Origin: Anolis sagrei
Taxonomy: Eukaryota; Chordata; Lepidosauria; Squamata; Anolidae
Reading direction: 5' to 3'
Assembly: GCF_037176765.1 (NCBI RefSeq)
Contig: NC_090024.1
Coordinates: forward strand, 155,185,278 to 155,249,277
Length of the DNA: 64,000 bases
In this document: positions 61,782 through 64,000 of the stretch, in pieces
Layout of the letters: every line of letters begins with the position of its first letter
Numbering within the stretch: the first letter of the stretch is position 1
Translations under genes and position numbers: made by a program
Notes under the pieces: generated by a model
The model's database searches: none
What the model was told of the DNA's origin: nothing
The model's input: only the letters and a program-made list of their open reading frames with translations

Positions 61782-64000
61782 AGGAACAGTAAATTGATGT
61801 AATAATATATTTAGGATTGGGTTTTAAATCAAGAATTTCCACATTTCCAACTTAGAAGTAGAAATCCAAACAGTAAGCCTTCCTCTGTTTTCTGCTTTCA
61901 TTAACATTATTTTTAAAATCCTAATCCTGTTTAACAGCATCCTACTATAAAGCTTTTATATTCAATCTATTGCTTTGAAATAACTATGGCAAATTATGAT
62001 TTAATGTATTTTCTTTTTTCATTTCCCCCCTCTTTATTTTTTAATCCATTAGACATTTTTATAATGTCAGCATTGTTACACAGACAATCAAAAGTACGTT
62101 CCAGTTGGCTCTCCATGTTCATATGTTTTACATTGACTGATTCTACCATTCACAACTTGAAAATATCCCCCCAATCTAAAAAGCAAACCTTGAATTTGTC
62201 ATTTTATATAAGGAACATCATTTTATCACTCCATTATATTTAATAGAATTTGAGCATCTACATATTTTGACATCCACAGGGCATCTTGTTAGACATTTGG
62301 CTATTTTAAAGATGGCTTTTAATGTTTTTGAATTATGTTCACTTTCTTCTCTGTTAATATATTATGATAGTTTTGTATACCACCTTGTGGGGTTAGGCGT
62401 CCAGTAGATCATTTCATTAATGTTATGATGTTAGCAAATAAAGCATAAGTAAATGTATCCTGCCACCATTAATGTCTGAAGATTGTAGAGGCAAACATGA
62501 CCACTGAGAAGATCTCCAGTTGTATATAGGACAAGCCGTGTGTCGTGGAGTGGTGTCTGTGTGTAATGGCAAGCAATGACTTTCATTATTGTGAAAAGAA
62601 ATGTTGTCTAATGGGAGTAATTAGAGACTACAAGTCAAGGATCCTCATTCTAAAGTTTCTGGTTCCAACTCTGTGACTATAGGCAAAGGGCCTCCTTCCA
62701 AACACCTCAGTGTGCTGCTCTCTAAAATGGGCATATTAACAGCTGTTCATCTTGTAAAAGCATGAGATCATCAGATCAAAAGTACTTAATGAGCCCAAAG
62801 TATTCTTGTTAATACTGAAGCTGCCCTGCCTACACGTACTCACATATATGTTCCGCATAATTTCCTTTCATAGCGCTTAGAGGGTGCTGTCTGGAAGAAT
62901 TCAATTTATTCACATTCCACTTAAGGGGAGTTTACTTGGATATACAAAGTGACCATTGTTGTAACACTTCCTAGTACGTGCACACCATTGTGTAGTTATT
63001 GTGATATTCGCACAAAGCATCTTGCCTTCTCTGCAGATTTTTAGGGGATTTGTTGTAATCTCTTGCATTTGTGCCATCTTTGAAGCATGACTGAAATGAT
63101 TTACATGGTGTCATTGGCTGTTTTCCATTACAGATATACATGAATAAACATATGAGGGTTGGATGGATGGCTCATCATCATCCAAGTCATCTTCCATTTT
63201 TGCCTTTTGTACAGATCTAGCAAGAGTTGCCTTAGTTCCACTGCTGTTGTCTCTGAGAGATCCTCTTTCAGTGTCAGCACTGACTACTGGGACACAGCTG
63301 GCTAGCATATTTTGGGCAACTGATCAGTGGGACCAAGGCTAACCAAATCCTCAAGCTGACTGACCAGATCATTCCTCTGGATGAACAAGAAAATAGGAAC
63401 CATAGCTTACTCCCGTACTCTCATTCATACATCTCTATGTTTGTAATTCAGGCATTGGCTCTGTAGCCCTACTAATGTTGGAAGATAGTTCTAATAGGTC
63501 TCAGTCAGCATATCCAGTTGTGAGGCATGTCAACATTGTAGTCCAATCATACATAGCAGCACCCCGGGGGGGGGGGCAATTTTAAAGAATAAAGTATGAC
63601 TACGTTTAACTCAATGAGTGCTGTCCTCACCCTTTTTCAAATAACAGATTCCATAGAAGCTGGTGAGGCCGATGTACACCTATTAAGGCTATATAATTTA
63701 CGTTGGGCTTCACACATGCTATAGCTGCAATGGGGCTCGTTAAGAACATCTAGACTAAACCAAATGCTACAGTATGGGAATGGGAGGGGAAATTTGTTTG
63801 TTAGATCTGGTTGCTATTCTCCAGTTATGAGAGCAAGTGAGAGGAAACTCAGGATGAGAACATTGCCTCAAAAGTTACACACACACAAATATATATTCCT
63901 CATTTTTTAGGATTTGTGTTTTTTATTTAAATTGCATTTTCTGTATCACTTTTGTTTATGTTTAATGTATCTTGTGTAATGCCATCATCAGGTACTTCTT
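61782..64000. other. Right-end intergenic sequence
   Basis: It contains an L2-like tail at about 62370-62450 and an unexplained minus-strand open frame at 63111-63308. The rest is AT-rich sequence with no recognised exon. Confidence 0.4.
63111..63308 (-). other. Unrecognised 65-codon open frame, possible pseudogene piece
   Basis: The minus frame contains SVQKAKMEDDLDDDEPSIQP, which looks like ordinary protein sequence rather than random translation. Just upstream on the same strand another frame reads NDLVSQLEDLVSLGPTDQLP. The two could be one broken host sequence. I do not recognise the family, and chance is a real alternative. Confidence 0.25.

Noticed and set aside
56120-64000. UOX or DNASE2B exons expected next to RPF1 from mammalian order
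   Set aside because: No segment translated to recognisable uricase or DNase II sequence; they may lie beyond the window or be lost.

Overview
The window is vertebrate nuclear DNA, most likely from a squamate reptile and probably an iguanian lizard close to Anolis. The evidence is spliced genes with GT-AG introns, a repeat load of L2, CR1 and BovB LINEs, Penelope-like elements, Helitrons, hAT-type MITEs and tRNA-derived SINEs of kinds known from lizards, and a gene order CTBS - SPATA1 - GNG5 - RPF1 that matches human chromosome 1p22 as I remember it. Bacterial-style features (operons, ribosome binding sites, CRISPR) are absent.

Layout. Positions 1-2990 (+) hold the last intron, last exon and poly(A) signal of CTBS (lysosomal chitobiase). 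SPATA1 runs on the minus strand, tail to tail with CTBS: 13 coding exons between 30687 and 5756 join without a frame break into 590 residues. A CpG-rich block with NRF1, Sp1 and ETS-like sites near 35.1 kb is the best candidate for its promoter. From 30.8 to 39.7 kb the DNA is mostly repeats. GNG5 (+) has exon 1 at 39953, a second coding exon at 45304 and a non-coding third exon at 46588 carrying AATAAA; it encodes a 66-residue G-protein gamma subunit ending in the prenylation box CSFL. RPF1 (-) converges on GNG5: nine exons between 55917 and 48771 encode a 335-residue Brix-domain ribosome biogenesis factor. From about 56.1 kb to the end I find only repeats and unassigned sequence.

The four genes do not form a pathway. 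CTBS degrades glycoprotein glycans in lysosomes, SPATA1 is a coiled-coil protein linked to spermatogenesis, GNG5 is a membrane-anchored signalling subunit and RPF1 acts in nucleolar 60S assembly. The relationship is conserved neighbourhood, with a divergent SPATA1/GNG5 pair and convergent GNG5/RPF1 and CTBS/SPATA1 pairs.

No new multi-gene system is visible. The most interesting material is in the mobile DNA: a Penelope-like fold-back insertion 167 bases from a SPATA1 exon; a second Penelope-like insertion with a 12-bp target duplication and a partial hammerhead-like core; two matching non-autonomous Helitrons; a large inverted repeat that abuts one of those Helitrons in GNG5 intron 1; two nearly identical BovB copies, one with a fully open frame; and two hAT-type MITEs with 8-bp target duplications. 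All product names come from recognising protein sequence and splice structure by eye; no database search was run.
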